Shown: positions 1 through 12,200, numbered from the stretch's first letter. The stretch is DNA of 64,000 bases from Anopheles merus (GCF_017562075.2 NC_054084.1:38565499-38629498), one strand, 5' to 3'. The notes: generated by a model not told the origin, from the letters alone. Made by a program: numbers and translations.

Positions 1-225
1 GACACTAAGTTGTTGTGGAACATAAAGCAAAAAATTACATGCTCATAGTCATGTCGAACGTCCTTTTGCTGAGTGCGTTGGTACGATGGACTCCTCTTTA
101 TTCGCAATGTTAGTTAGTGCTCCCTTCAACTTCGGTGAAGTCGGTTTTGATGGAAAACGGTTGCGGTAACGGTGAATCCTTTCCCGCGGCGAGGTTAAAT
201 CCTGTTTAATCAAACTGATCGGATA

Positions 226-437
226 CTTCTTCTTTCTTCTTTTGGCTCAACAACCGATGTCGGTCAAGGCATGCCTGTACCACTCTACTTGTGGGCTTGG
301 CTTTCAGTTACTTATTGATCCCCCCATAGCAGGATAGTCAAGTCCCTACGTATGGCGGCGCGGTCTATTTGGGGATTGAACCCATGACGGGCATGTTGTT
401 AAGTCGTACGAGTTGACGACTGTACTACGAGACCGGC
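226..437 (-). mobile_element. tRNA-derived SINE, SINE200-like, copy 1
   Basis: On the minus strand this begins with a tRNA-like head (GCCGGTCTCGTAGTACAGTCG, an A-box-like segment), continues to a B-box-like GGGTTCAATCCC, and ends in an A-rich GAA-repeat tail seen on the plus strand as CTTCTTCTTTCTTCTTTTGG near 226-244. The body closely matches the copy at 2691-2892. Pol III promoter boxes, a roughly 200-bp length and a GAA tail fit mosquito SINE200-type elements. No clean target-site duplication was found. The family name rests on recall, not a database search. Confidence 0.8.
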
Positions 438-2678
438 TAATGCGTTGATGCTATTTAATCAACGATGTCATGGATTAAAAGGGTTATCCAGAAGTCCGTG
501 GCATGAAATAAGGGTTGTTGATTGGGAGCATTTACTGTGGTATGTTGTTTTAATAGTATTTGAAAAATCTCCGCAAGTAGGTTGGCCATTCGTAAATTGT
601 GGACTGTTTGCATGAATGTAAGTTACATTGCGATAGGATCAATAATAAATTCAATAACGTGATAGGATCAATAATAAATAAATTGTTTGTATTGTGCCTT
701 TTTTAACCATTTAGCAAGTCTTTTTGGGAGATATCCACTTTTTATATTCAAACTAAATCCAAAAATGGCGATTTGTACCACCGTTGGCAACATTCGTTGT
801 GTTTGTTATGCTTAATTGAAGCAATTGATACGATGAATGGTTTCTGTACTTCTGAAAATTGCTATTAGGCCACATGGTATTCTATCAGATAAATTAAGTG
901 AAGAGACCTTACCACCTCACTCTCACCGTTCTGAGGCTTTGGGAATGTATCAAATACAACGCTACCAAAGAATCTGTTGGATGAGCTGACGAGAGGGACT
1001 TATGGACCAACCAGAGGAGATAGCGAAACCCCATCGACCCCCCATTCATTCATCACCTTCCTCATCGGGATGCGTTGATTTCTGTAGTGTGACATAAAAG
1101 ATAAGTAGTATGTGCACCAGACGGATTCTGCAAAGATCGTTGGTCTGAGGCAGACTTCGGTGTTAATTAATTATCGTACTATTGGATTGGGCCCAGGTAA
1201 TGGACAAAACACAGCTAGCACGCCATTGCTGGAAAAGGTCTTAAGCTTTGTCCATCTTGCTGACCAGTTGGAAGCTGTCATTGATCATCATCGCTCTTCC
1301 CGGATGGGGATCGGCCACAGGAATGGATCGGTGTATCGGCCAACAGGATTGTGGTTCTTCAGAAGCAGAATGCTTTGAAGCAATACATGGAAGGATATCG
1401 ATTTTGTCCAATACTAGAATGTAGTAGCACCGAATTGGAAATATTGATGTTAGAATTCCCGAAAACACACAAAGGCTGATTTTCCTGTGCTTTAGACCAA
1501 TACATTTTCCTCTGACAAAGGAAGATTTGCAATTGATTATATCCTCCCTGCATCTCTGCAAGCGCTCAGTCCACCCAACGGAAGCATGAATCTTCCATAA
1601 CTGTCAAGAGCAAATCGTAAAGGCCCAGAGATCGATGAGAAGTGGACTTGAAATATTTAAAACCCAGACCTATCCGCCAATAAAACGTGAACGATACAAC
1701 CTAAGATAAACTTTGATCCCACGTTCTGGACCAAGTGGGCAGCAGCTTTAAAGTTTACCCATTCGGTACCATTCCACCTGAGGTTGGAGGTATGTTAAGG
1801 AAAAAGGGATAAACATTTTTCTTTTTTCATTGCTCGTTATTATGGAAAGAGAAACATTTGCAAATATTTGCGTAATGCTGTTTTGGCCCGAGGTGAAAAT
1901 ATGTCAAAATATCTTTACCTTTGTTGGGAAGTTAAAGCTGAATAAGTGAAAAGATCGTTTCACAACTTTTCGATCTTTTCAGCAGTGGGCTTGGTTTGTT
2001 GGTTTTCCATTTTTGCCTCTCTTTAGCCATCCTTAGCCATGGCCATTTTGCACCCGACCATTGTGGTATAGCGGGGAGAAAAACGCAAGTGGATAGACAG
2101 ATGATAAAGGTGAGTTATCGATGAATCGTCCGACTACTACCCAACACTTAAACAAACGAATGTTACGTTGGATACGTTGAATGATGAATGAGCCAACATA
2201 AGTATCCGCAGGATGGACGAGTGATCACATCACTCTCTCTTTCAACAGAAGGTCCTCCTCAAAAAGGTACACAAATACTTTTCTCGTACAGTTTCCGATA
2301 CCGCCGCAATTCAGTTGACAGGTCTTAAAAAGGGGAAAAAGACGCAGAGGATAAGAACCATCCCAAAGAGCAAAAGTTACACGACAATCCCTTCGTACCG
2401 TTGCAATATTAGAGCTAAAGGCAATTCATTCGAAAATATAAAATTCGATTTAATCATTATCAGCACCAGCACCGGGTACAGCGTTTCGATTCCTAAGAGA
2501 CAAATGGTCACCGCAATGGTTGGTGCGGTATCATAAAGTTTAACTTTTACTGACTTTTAATTAGAGTAACTTTAGAGGAACCATTTGACGCTTTCGTTCG
2601 ATAGAGCCTATTCGAGAATTGTCCAGAGAGTGGCTGATGCGTATGTGTGCGTGTAAAAGTACCATTTTTAACCGACAT
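438..2678. other. Intron-like unique DNA, no gene seen
   Basis: No coding exon, RNA gene or classifiable transposon was recognised. A 19-bp sequence (GATAGGATCAATAATAAAT) occurs twice, at 632-650 and 661-679, with a 29-bp period. Short frames around 1112-1561 on both strands show no recognisable domain. Confidence 0.5.
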
Positions 2679-2690
2679 AATCGTAAAAGA
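2679..2690. repeat. SINE target-site duplication, left copy
   Basis: AATCGTAAAAGA directly precedes the SINE head and is repeated exactly at 2893-2904, directly after the GAA tail. Confidence 0.9.
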
Positions 2691-2892
2691 GGCCGGTCTG
2701 GTGGTACAGTCGTCAACTCGTACGACTTAACAACATGCCCGTCATGGGTTCAAGTCCCGAATAGACCGTGCCCCCATACGTAGGACTGACTATCCTGCTA
2801 TGGTAATAATAAGTCACTGAAAGCCAAGCTCACTTCACTAGTGGGTACAGGCAGGCCTTGACCGACAGCGGTTGTTGTGCCAAAGAAGAAGA
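2691..2892 (+). mobile_element. Full-length SINE200-like element with intact 12-bp TSDs
   Basis: A complete tRNA-derived SINE. The head GGCCGGTCTGGTGGTACAGTCG contains an A-box-like segment, GGGTTCAAGTCCC is a clear B box, and the element ends in CCAAAGAAGAAG. It is flanked by a perfect 12-bp direct repeat, AATCGTAAAAGA, at 2679-2690 and 2893-2904, the product expected of LINE-mediated retroposition. The perfect duplication suggests a fairly recent insertion. Transcription would be by RNA polymerase III from the internal boxes; there is no coding capacity. Confidence 0.92.
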
Positions 2893-2904
2893 ATCGTAAA
2901 AGAA
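2893..2904. repeat. SINE target-site duplication, right copy
   Basis: Exact second copy of AATCGTAAAAGA. It fixes the 3' boundary of the SINE at the end of the GAA tail. Confidence 0.9.
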
Positions 2905-5900
2905 GGACCCGTTAAACGTTGCTCACTGTATGTAGTGAAACAAAACAAGCGATGAAAATTTAATGTTTCTCTGGAATGTGTTTTAACGCTTGAGCGTATT
3001 TGGCGTCTTCCGTTTTTCGCATTCAGTAGCGTTGGAAATGCAGAGGTTTTCTAAAACAGCGGTCGGAACCATGGAGAGCCGGTAGTGTCATAATTGAATT
3101 GTACATGCATGCTTTAACGATTGGAGTGCGATGATGTTCAGTAAGAAAAAAATAAAGGAGCTTTATATAAATAGCATGACGGAGATAAAAATTTCAATGA
3201 CCATACATTATTGGAAAAACTATCTCGTTAGTGAGGATTTTTACTATATTCTTTAACGAGCAATTCTCGGAATAACGCACAAAACATATGTTAGCCATAA
3301 GCATACAATTTGAGCAACAAATGAGAATTTATTTCAAACTTTCATCATGGCAAGAATTTATTTTAAAACGTACAACGTACAGATCACGTGTGTCAGTGTC
3401 GATTATGCTTTCTTCTTCAACTTTAAAAAGGTGATACTACCAGCGCGATGGCAACATTCTCGTTCAGCTTTCTAATATCTGATCACAAGAGGTAAAACTT
3501 CCTTGTGAATGCCACGAAATTTCACAGTTTCAATGATTTTTTGTTGATAAGAAGAAAAGAGATTATTCCATCATTTAGCAAATGCTTCGGGCAATAACAG
3601 CTAGGATAAATAGATGGATTTCCTTAAAAGTTAAGCACAAAATTCTTTGTTTTAATTGTAAAATTGTTTGTTTGGTTGAATAGGTTTTCATTTTACTCTT
3701 CTTCGTCAGTTAGTTTAAATTGAAAACATCCGAAGTAAATATTTATGTAATTACCTACAGCCGTGAATGATCCACAAAATTCTACAAAAGATTTATATTG
3801 ATTTGCTTACTTTTCTGCCGTTTTTTTTTGTTTTCTCATCATCCTTTGCAAGCAAACGACGAATTTGAGAATTTTCAGAAAGTCAGATGAAAAATACACA
3901 ATAGTTGTTTGCATGAGTTGGAAATCTGGACTATCTGGAAACTGATGTGTTTATCATACTAGTCATGGAACGTTAAAATCGTTAATTTTGGCCTACAGAA
4001 ACCTGGCGAAATAAATAACAATAATTCTAGGTGCTCTTCCAAGTACCTGTTTTTTTTAAATCTTAAATTCACTCATGAAGAATTTAAATTGTGGCTTTGC
4101 TTGTGTTCAATCAGATTTTGGTTTGAAATATTTTTAAAATATGACAATTTGCAATTTTAATCATATAATGCAGATATACAAATTCATGCAATGGAAACAG
4201 ACTTTTGATCCACAATCAATTATTGAAACTCACCTATCGCATGTCTCATCAGCTGAACCATTTGTGTGTTTATTTTTCGCGAAAAATAATATTACCCACA
4301 ATCTATGCCACATACAACTTCTAAAAATGTGTTTTCATTTAACGTTAAAATTGAGATGCTAAGGCTGATTCAGCAGTGTTTTTCAACTTCCTAGCTCAAA
4401 ACAAGGCTATAGTGAATAAAATAAATAAAAATTATGTTCATTTTACAACACAAACAGGAAAAATAACTGAATGACGAACTCTTTGGTGGTTTAGGTAAGA
4501 TGACACTCGTAAGATGTTTCCAAACAATTGGTTTCAATATTCCGCTGGTTATTTTGTAATAATCCCGCTAATAATTTTGTAATTTGTAATAGGTTGTCTT
4601 TCAAGCGTGTTTTATGCTATTATGCTGCATTTTCTCTTTTTCCCCAATTTTCTCTCGATTTAATGATAAAGTTGATAGGTCGTTTAAACCATACTAAGCT
4701 GCTGTTAAAATGTAAAATGTTCCAACAGTATGAGCGCATAGTTCTGACTTAAAACATCAGAGATAACCAAAGATCGCAATTAATTACTAACGTTCGCAAA
4801 TAAATTTACCCAAAACAATCCCACTCACCCTGTATAGAGGGTAAATGTTAATTTGATAATATAACTACATGCACAGCTATGATATTACCTCTTCAGTTGA
4901 GCATCATCACCGACTAGTTCAGGTTGATTCAGTTTGTCACTGCGATCGACAATGTAAATGTACGATGTTTAATGCAATTTATATTTTCAATCCGTATTTC
5001 ACTCGAATACATTGATGTGTACCGTAGCTTTTACCGCGGCTGTGTGGGTATCTTTTTACGTACGGATGAGCAATGCTGCTAATGCACTTGGAAGGGTAAA
5101 ATGCATTTTTGGATGCTTTAATATACACATAGCCAAAACAAGCGATGCAAAATATAATAATTGTTAGATTGTTCGATAATTGTTCGATAGATAAAATTAT
5201 TTATTTTTCATTCGTGAAGTGCCACTAGAATCGTTAAGAGAGTAAACACATATAATTAGTACTTTCGCTATAAGTTGTAAAAGTATTGCATTATCAAATC
5301 ATAAAACATTTCAACCAAAATCACACACTCTGCTACAATTATAATAAAAAAAACTTCCCTATGGAGGGTTGTGTACAATGCTTGATTTATTCCATATATG
5401 CTTGTCAATTCCACCATAAAACTCAAAAAAAAAAGAGGGGGAAATACAATGCTTGGTTTATTCCAGAAATCTTTGTCAACTGCACCATAAAAGCACAAAC
5501 AGAAAAAGAGAAGAAAATAAACAAAGAAATGTAACAAAACATCAAATCATATGTGAAAAGCTACCAGCAATTGCGTTTGCTCAAAACGATGCTCAACGAA
5601 GAACTATTACTGACATTGAGCGGGTTCCGGGTCTGACCGTTGCCTTGCGCGTCCCTTGATCCACTGGTTTGCGTCGGTTAAAGTTTTTTCTGCAGCCGTC
5701 ATGTGCAAAACCGAATTTTCTTGCCCGTGAACCGAATAAAATGGCATGATGAATTATTCATGCTTTGATTTCGATCTCGGTATGGTGACGCTGAAGCCTT
5801 TTTTCGCTCTTTTTTCCCCGGGTGCTGTAGAGCATAGGTTATGGATAGCACATTGTAGCCCTTTGCATCTACAGCATTTTTGCAAGAAGATAATACGTAT

Positions 5901-7687
5901 ATGTGTACGAGTGTGTGTGTGTTGTCTGCTGCAACGGAACTCTTCTAATATCAAGCACCCTAGATCTCTATGCTCAGCAGTAAACGCACTGGTCTGAAAT
6001 CTAAAAGTTTTGTGATAACAATAAGTTTGGAAATAATATTCCACGCTTGTATGTGTTGTAGATGCGCGATAGTACAGAGAAGCGAATAGTGAATAGTGTG
6101 TGTGCAATATAGCATGAAGAATGATAGCTAAGGCATGCAGCGACGTTCTACGAGCACACTCCGTCCGATGCTTCCTTTGCATATTTAAGCCAAAAAGATT
6201 TCTACCTCTTCCAGCTCTTTCTCGTTTCGAAAAATGATTTCGTCGCATTCTTTTCTACACATTACCTTTGACCGAGGATATTCTGTTAGCCATAAATTTC
6301 ATCTTTTCTGCCATTAACCGAGCGCTTTCGGTTGAAAATTAACTCCCGACGACGATGTGTGTAACTTAACTGACCTCACCCTCCATGAAGATCGAAAGCT
6401 GGAAGAAAGAAAACTTTCACGAGGCGAAAGTGACTTAACATTTCTTAACATTCCTATTCCTTACTTAACATGGTTTCCGTTCACTAGTAATTAGGTGCTT
6501 AAATCATGGTCACAAGAATTTCAGAGGGTAATTTCTTATTTGCTGTGCGCGAATTTCCGTCCTTCCGTACGTTTAGCTTTAGTACGTTCATCTTTAATAA
6601 TAATGCACCCTCTAAACGTCCTTTAACAGAACATGGTCCAGTAGTGGAAACAAATTGAAATATATTCGCGCGTGTCTGCCGTGCCGGGGAGTAATGTTGA
6701 ATTTAGCGTTTGCAGGAAATGTAAACAGGAAATATGGTTCGTTGGTTTCAGCGTTTCACTTACACGGTTGCTTTCAGCAGCAAATTTATTCTTAATTCAT
6801 CAGAAATCATTCTTTATGGTATGGGTGGTATGCTTGTGTCATTGCACACCGTGGGAGTTCTTTTTTAGGAGCAAAACATGTACAAAAAATCGAGGAAGTG
6901 TCATTAAAATGAGTGAAGAAATAAAGAAGACAGTTTTAAAATGACCAAAACAGACAAAATGTAACGTTATGCCATCGTTTTATTTGATTTTGCATCAACA
7001 GTGTTCGTATTTATGGTTTACATTTGAGTTTAAAATAAAATTGTCAGCTTCATGGTCACCATACACAATTAGTCCATTCGTTTACATCCAGTGGATTATT
7101 TTCGGCGTTTTACAATACGTGTGGTAGTAAATCAAAGCGCTATTCCGTTTTTTTCACTTTCTGAAGGCTGTAGGCATATCGGAAAATGTAAACCATTACC
7201 GCAAAATTGTCGTTGTGGTTTCAATTTCTTGTTTTCACTTTCCCTGTCCGTCTTTTTTATTTTTTCCTCACTGTCTGTCTGTTTTTCCTGCCCTGCCTTA
7301 GTATATCTGTCTGCCATATCAAAACTTCGGTAAGTAATTTTTTCCCATACTTAACTGTTCTTTTGTCTTGGTTTCAATGTGACAACAAAATTGGACACCG
7401 GAACACGGAAAGCTAAAGCCGGAAAGCGATAAGCCTCCGTCATAATACTGGATACTTTCAGTCGTCCATATGATTCAAATTCATTTTTCTTTTCCCTCTG
7501 CACCCGCTGCAATCATGCGTTTGGACAAATGGTGGTTTGCTACCCCACCCCACCAAACGGTTTCGTTAGCAGTCGTTGACAGTAAAGAGCAATATTAAAC
7601 GCGCTCTGATCAATGATGAATGATAGTTGTCTGTTTTTGGGAGCTAGCGGAAAAGGTTAAATACATTGCTTGGTGACTTGGCTCGGT
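2905..7687. other. AT-rich intron-like DNA with a small tandem duplication
   Basis: No exon or RNA gene was recognised. The only structure noted is an imperfect roughly 49-bp tandem duplication at 5374-5422 and 5445-5493 (both begin TACAATGCTTG and contain CACCATAAAA), separated by an A-rich spacer. Open frames of 60-164 codons in this stretch have no domain similarity that I can recognise. Confidence 0.5.
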
Positions 7688-7695
7688 GTCACGCG
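7688..7695. repeat. 8-bp hAT target-site duplication, left copy
   Basis: GTCACGCG lies directly left of the terminal TAGTGTTGGG and recurs exactly at 8609-8616, directly right of the opposite terminus CCCATCACTA. Confidence 0.9.
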
Positions 7696-7699
7696 TAGT

Positions 7700-8200
7700 G
7701 TTGGGAGATTCAGGATTCGGAAGATTCGAAGATTTGATCGGATCGGATCCCGTTTGGATTTGAATCCCTATAAGATTATTATGCGATTGGGATTCGTTTG
7801 CAATTCGATTGGGAGTGTAATTCGTTTGCGATGCGATTGGGATTCGTTTGAGATTCGATTGCGATTCTGACTAGGATTGCGATGCGATTTGGGATTGAGA
7901 TTCGTTTGAGATTCTATTGGCATTCTGTTTGGGATTGGGATTGTAGTTCGTTTGGGATTCGATTGGGATGCTGATTGGGATTTGCATTGCTATTCCATTT
8001 GAATTAGGATTCGCTTGGGATTCGATTGGGATTCTGTTTGGGTTTGGGATTGCGTTTCGATTGGGATTCGTTCGGAATTCGATTGGGATTCCGATTGGGA
8101 TTCTTCTTGCGATTACGATTCGATTGAAATTCTGTTTGCGATGGGGATTCTGATTGCGATTGCGACTGGGATTGCTATTAGGATTGAGATTGAAATTGGA
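7700..8200. repeat. Degenerate GATTGGGATTCG minisatellite, main block
   Basis: About 500 bp of near-continuous GATTGGGATTCG-like units with variants such as GATTGCGATTCG and GTTTGAGATTCG. The 6-bp sub-period (GATTNG) is visible throughout, and the variants differ by point changes rather than blocks, so the array is old or evolving by slippage. It resumes at 8515-8600, where units such as GATTCGAATCCC make local palindromes. Confidence 0.9.
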
Positions 8201-8202
8201 GG

Positions 8203-8389
8203 CTGTCCCCGAAATACGCTGTTAATGGGGTCAATAGATAACACGTATCTCCAATATCGTAAGTCGAATCACGCAGTTTTTGGTCAAAATATAGCAAATG
8301 TTCGTGTAATGTAGATATTAACGAGTTATAATCACTTAATAAATTATTTGACTTGATATTGAATAAAGGTCCGCGTATATCGGGGACCT
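8203..8389. mobile_element. Small inverted-repeat element (MITE) nested in the hAT satellite
   Basis: GTCCCCGAAATACGC at 8205-8219 and GCGTATATCGGGGAC at 8373-8387 are a 14/15 inverted pair about 185 bp apart. The sequence between them is AT-rich, non-coding and unlike the satellite on both sides. The outermost bases and the target-site duplication could not be fixed, so the superfamily is not assigned. A further 125 bp (8390-8514) also differs from the satellite and may belong to the same or another insertion. Confidence 0.6.
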
Positions 8390-8608
8390 GTACTAATTAT
8401 GATGTAAATATTGCAAAGTTAAATAATTATGAGTAACACAGAATGACCTATTATTCCTAACCCTCGCCCCCCCTCTCCCCACGCTGCAAACTAGAATAAA
8501 ACGCTATACCACATTGAGATTGGAATTGGGATTCAATGATTCGAATCCCATCCAGGATTGGGATTCAAAGATTCGAATCCCTTCTGAGATTCATTTTTCC
8601 CATCACTA

Positions 8609-8616
8609 GTCACGCG
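8609..8616. repeat. 8-bp hAT target-site duplication, right copy
   Basis: GTCACGCG, identical to 7688-7695. Confidence 0.9.
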
Positions 8617-9031
8617 AACTCGAACCCTCATTTCCTCTCATCAGGCCCTTGCTCAGTTTTTTTTCTTTCTCATGCTTTAAGACGATTATCATGTTGGTAC
8701 ATATTGAAAGCATGTTTTGGGTTACGCTTACGAGTGACATGTTTATCATTTGTCTTGCTAGTTGTCAAAGACGATCGGCAAGACATTGATAGAGCGTTTG
8801 GTGTCATTTAAATATTCGTTTGATGTTGTTAGCGATTCACATATGCGATAGAGAATAAAATCCCTTGCTTTAAATATTATACACACGCGAATCGGCTTAT
8901 ATACTATATATAAATATATTTACGTATAGAAGAACGACAGGGAATTCAAGAATGTAAATGGAGGAAGATTTAACAAGCAATTTAATATGTACTTGATATA
9001 CTTGTATCAATCCAACAAAGAATTGCCATTG
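8617..9031. other. Intron-like DNA, no gene seen
   Basis: Short AT-rich gap between the two hAT elements. No coding or RNA feature was recognised. A TATATA-rich patch lies at 8896-8925. Confidence 0.5.
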
Positions 9032-9039
9032 GTCTATTG

Positions 9040-9216
9040 CAGTTGTCGGCAAACTTTATTACCGAAAGAGCCACATTCCACAATAATGTTCGTAAAGTTT
9101 CACGTGAAGAGCCAAAATGTTAAACCGAGAGCAAAATGTATGAAAGTTCTATGAAATACATGAACTGTTAAGAACCGCCATATCGATGTCAAAGAGCCGC
9201 GCTTTGCCGATTGCTG
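9040..9216. mobile_element. 177-bp hAT MITE with perfect 8-bp TSD
   Basis: The element begins CAGTTGTCGGCAAA and ends TTTGCCGATTGCTG, an imperfect terminal inverted repeat sharing CAG..NTCGGCAAA. It is flanked by exact 8-bp copies of GTCTATTG at 9032-9039 and 9217-9224. Terminal CAG(N)2-3TCGGCAAA with AAAGAGCC just inside is a pattern seen in insect hAT MITEs. It is too short to code and has no transposase frame. It lies about 430 bp from the satellite-bearing hAT element but has different termini, so the two are separate families. Confidence 0.88.
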
Positions 9217-9224
9217 GTCTATTG

Positions 9225-12200
9225 CAATACGTTACCTTTTGTGTTTTCTTCTTTTGATAAATTGAAGCGTGTAAGAATTTTCAGCGAAAAGAATATCTTA
9301 TTTGAAATTTGCGGATGTTACTTGTTGTATTTCCTCGTTTGTTTTCGATTGTCATTCTTTTTTAAGTCCTTTTATACAAGCGTAATTGGTTATCCAAGCG
9401 TTTGAATATTCCTACTTATCACAATTCCATTGGAACCACAACTATCATCGAAAGCTTATTTTGAAAACAAAAACCTGAAATAACCGATAGACACCTGAAA
9501 TGGACGGTTTCGTGGTCGTCCATTGTCCATTGTGGTGTGATAACGACATTACGCGCGTATGAATAGCGCGCACGTCTGCTTCCTATCACAACTCAAAGAA
9601 CGATCCACTTCCGTTGTGGCACTTTCGATCCTAAAACTCTGACCAGGATAGCAACCATTTCGTGGAATACGTCGAACTTGTTTGGCTCAAAATCGCTGCT
9701 ATTTGGAACAAAAAAAAACCCTGGATTCTTTTACCATGGAACGAATTTATGCAGGGACCGTGAAAACTGCCAAGGAAAAAGTAAAAATCACACATAAGAG
9801 CTCGTGTTGCGGTTCAGCTCCCGCAGAAGCACAGCCGAGAGATTGCTCCGTTAATTGATTACGTCGTCATCAGGAAGGATGAGCAACGTGGGTTGCTAAT
9901 TTATGGAAAGAGGAAGCCGCGTTTCACGAACCAACTGTGTGCTACATCTACCACCGGCGCTGGTAACGTTCTGGGCGATGGCCTAAGCAGTCGTCCAGCA
10001 GAATAAAGTGAACCGTCAATTCTCTGTGTCGTTATAGCTGTGGTGCATCCGGAGCAGCAAAACGCTAGCTCTGCCACCCAGTCAGGAAGCTGTCCGAAAC
10101 AATCGTTTCTGTGCGAACCAAAACTTGTTCCGGAACTGGTAAATGAAGGAAAACAAATTGGTTCGGTGCAACAGCGGGCTTTTTGGGAGTGATAGATAGC
10201 CTGTCCGGAAACCGTGAATTTAATCTCAACTTAACGCTAGTTTATCTTTAGAACAGTTTTCCATATAGCACTGACTGGTAAATCCATTGCAGGTATTTTT
10301 GGGTTCTCATTTCACAGTCCCCTAGAAGTTGTTCGAATTCTTGACGCATTGTCTTGCACGGGAAGGCAAAGCATATGGATATTCTTCACTTTTAGAAAAG
10401 CAGCGGAGTTGCTTGCTTAGTATGAATCATGAAAAAATAAATGAGCCAATTAGCTTATGGTTCGATGTCAACCTACGTGGTAGACATGTAGAGTTCATTT
10501 GTATTCCAAAACAAAAACTTCTTCTCAGTAGCTTATGTTTTATTTAATATAAAAAAAAACTGCAAATACCTTCATCTACAGACTTTCTGATTCATTCGTT
10601 TTACTTAAGCGAAAACCGAAAACCCAGACAAAAGAGGTACATTTGAATTTGGCTATTGGCGAGACTGGATCTGGATAAGTGCACACGGTAAAAGACAAAA
10701 ACAAATAAAGTAATCTTTTCTGGTCGTTCAATGATAACAGATTTTTTTTCAAAGGCTGTTTAAAGGCGAAGAACCGCGCTGATAAGACATAGTACCAAAA
10801 CAAAAACCGTTCTTGGCTAGCGTGTATATCGTCCCACGGCGTATAGTGTCACGCCCACGGTTTCCGAAACCGTATGGGAGTGGTCGTATTGAGTGGTGCG
10901 CAACGATATTTGATACAAAACGGTAGGAAGATTGTGCTTGTTTCTTTTTTTTGTGAGTGACTTTGGGATTACCACTGAGGCTGGATAATGAAAATTCAAC
11001 TGAAACATATGCTTTTGGTAAGGGTACTTCGATAGAATTTAAGCATTTTTTGCGTATGCCACTTTTTTCACGTTTATGCGAATTTTAAGCAGTTTTACTT
11101 CGTGTTTTAAACGAAAGATACCTTTCCAGAGAAAAACATATACTAAATAGAATTCACGGAACACTTCCTAGAAGAATGGTGTGCAATTTGTAGATTTGTT
11201 TCCATAGCAACAGATGAGCAACGTTTTGGTTGCTTTCAGATAAAACTGACTGTCTGAAACTGTTCCCATTAAGTTGTTAGCATTCTTTCCCACGAAAATG
11301 GAAGCTCCGGTGAAAGCAAATTGGAACCAAAAACAAAAAGGCTCAGGTACGACGAAAGCTGAACAATGGAAACATTAGTATGGAAATTAAAATTAACGAG
11401 AATTGCGTAAAAATGAGCGCACTGGTGTATAATTTTTATCTTTTTCACAAGCTTTTTCCATTTACGGAAACATCCTTTCATGCACTTACGTGAGAAATAT
11501 TTCAATTTTCATGCACGATTGATATACTGTAGCGCTCTTAAATTTGTAATCCATTGCGCTTTGGGATGAGGAAATTGTTTCGCTTGACTAATGGTCTATT
11601 AATAACTAACAGTGTTAAAAAAGTGTTGGTATCCTTTCTGTATTATGGATTGGAGTGAGCTGAAAGTGAAGTGAGCCTCAACTAAGCGCTAAATCTTTCA
11701 CACAAACGATCTCCTATTTCGTGGGCAGCTAATTTTGTTCGGAAGTTTGCACATAGCCACCGTCCCCGGTACTCTACGCATGCCAAAGAGAGCGATGGGA
11801 AGGCGAATTCCGGTGAGTATAGTTTGCTGCTCTACGACCGATAAAAGCTAAATTATCGCAAACATCATCACACATTAGCTCGACGTCCAAGTGCCCTCGC
11901 AGGACCGATCATGGGAAGGCAATGAGCTTTCGGCGTTTGGCTGTAGCGACATGCGTTCTGTGTCATTGCACCACGTTCGTTCCACAATGCGAAAGCAAAA
12001 TTTGCTAGAAAGTAAATTTGTTGTCCGACGTTCAAAAGAATAATAGGGTGAAGGATGTGAAAAAGTGCTGAACAATATATACGTAATGTTTAGTGGTCGC
12101 CTCAAATCAGTTCGGTACCAATATCCCAGCGCTCTCCCGCGCCTCGTCTTGTGTCACTCGATTCTTTCGCAGCTCTCTCCCGGGAGTGCAATAAATAATC

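Larger units (their letters stand above)
7696..8608. mobile_element. Non-autonomous hAT element filled with a GATTGGGATTCG satellite
   Basis: The left end TAGTGTTGGG and the right end CCCATCACTA form a 9/10 terminal inverted repeat, flanked by a perfect 8-bp target-site duplication. Terminal TAGTG and an 8-bp TSD are hallmarks of the hAT superfamily. No transposase is present. Most of the interior (about 7700-8200 and 8515-8600) is a degenerate 6/12-bp repeat around GATTGGGATTCG. Frames through it give repetitive Asp-Trp-Asp-Ser or Gly-Ile-Arg strings, which I regard as shadows. About 310 bp of non-repetitive sequence (8203-8514), including a smaller inverted-repeat element, interrupts the satellite. 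Mobilisation would need a hAT transposase supplied from elsewhere. Confidence 0.88.

Noticed and set aside
340..437. Genuine tRNA gene on the minus strand
   Set aside because: The A- and B-box-like parts belong to a SINE: the same roughly 200-bp unit with a GAA tail recurs, and no proper cloverleaf acceptor pairing is evident.
5754..6248. 164-codon minus-strand frame
   Set aside because: His/Thr- and Arg-rich composition partly from GT-rich DNA; no domain and no splice context.
7670..8314. Overlapping frames with Asp-Trp-Asp-Ser and Gly-Ile-Arg repeats
   Set aside because: The satellite inside the hAT element generates these; they have no consistent start or conserved frame and cross the nested insert.
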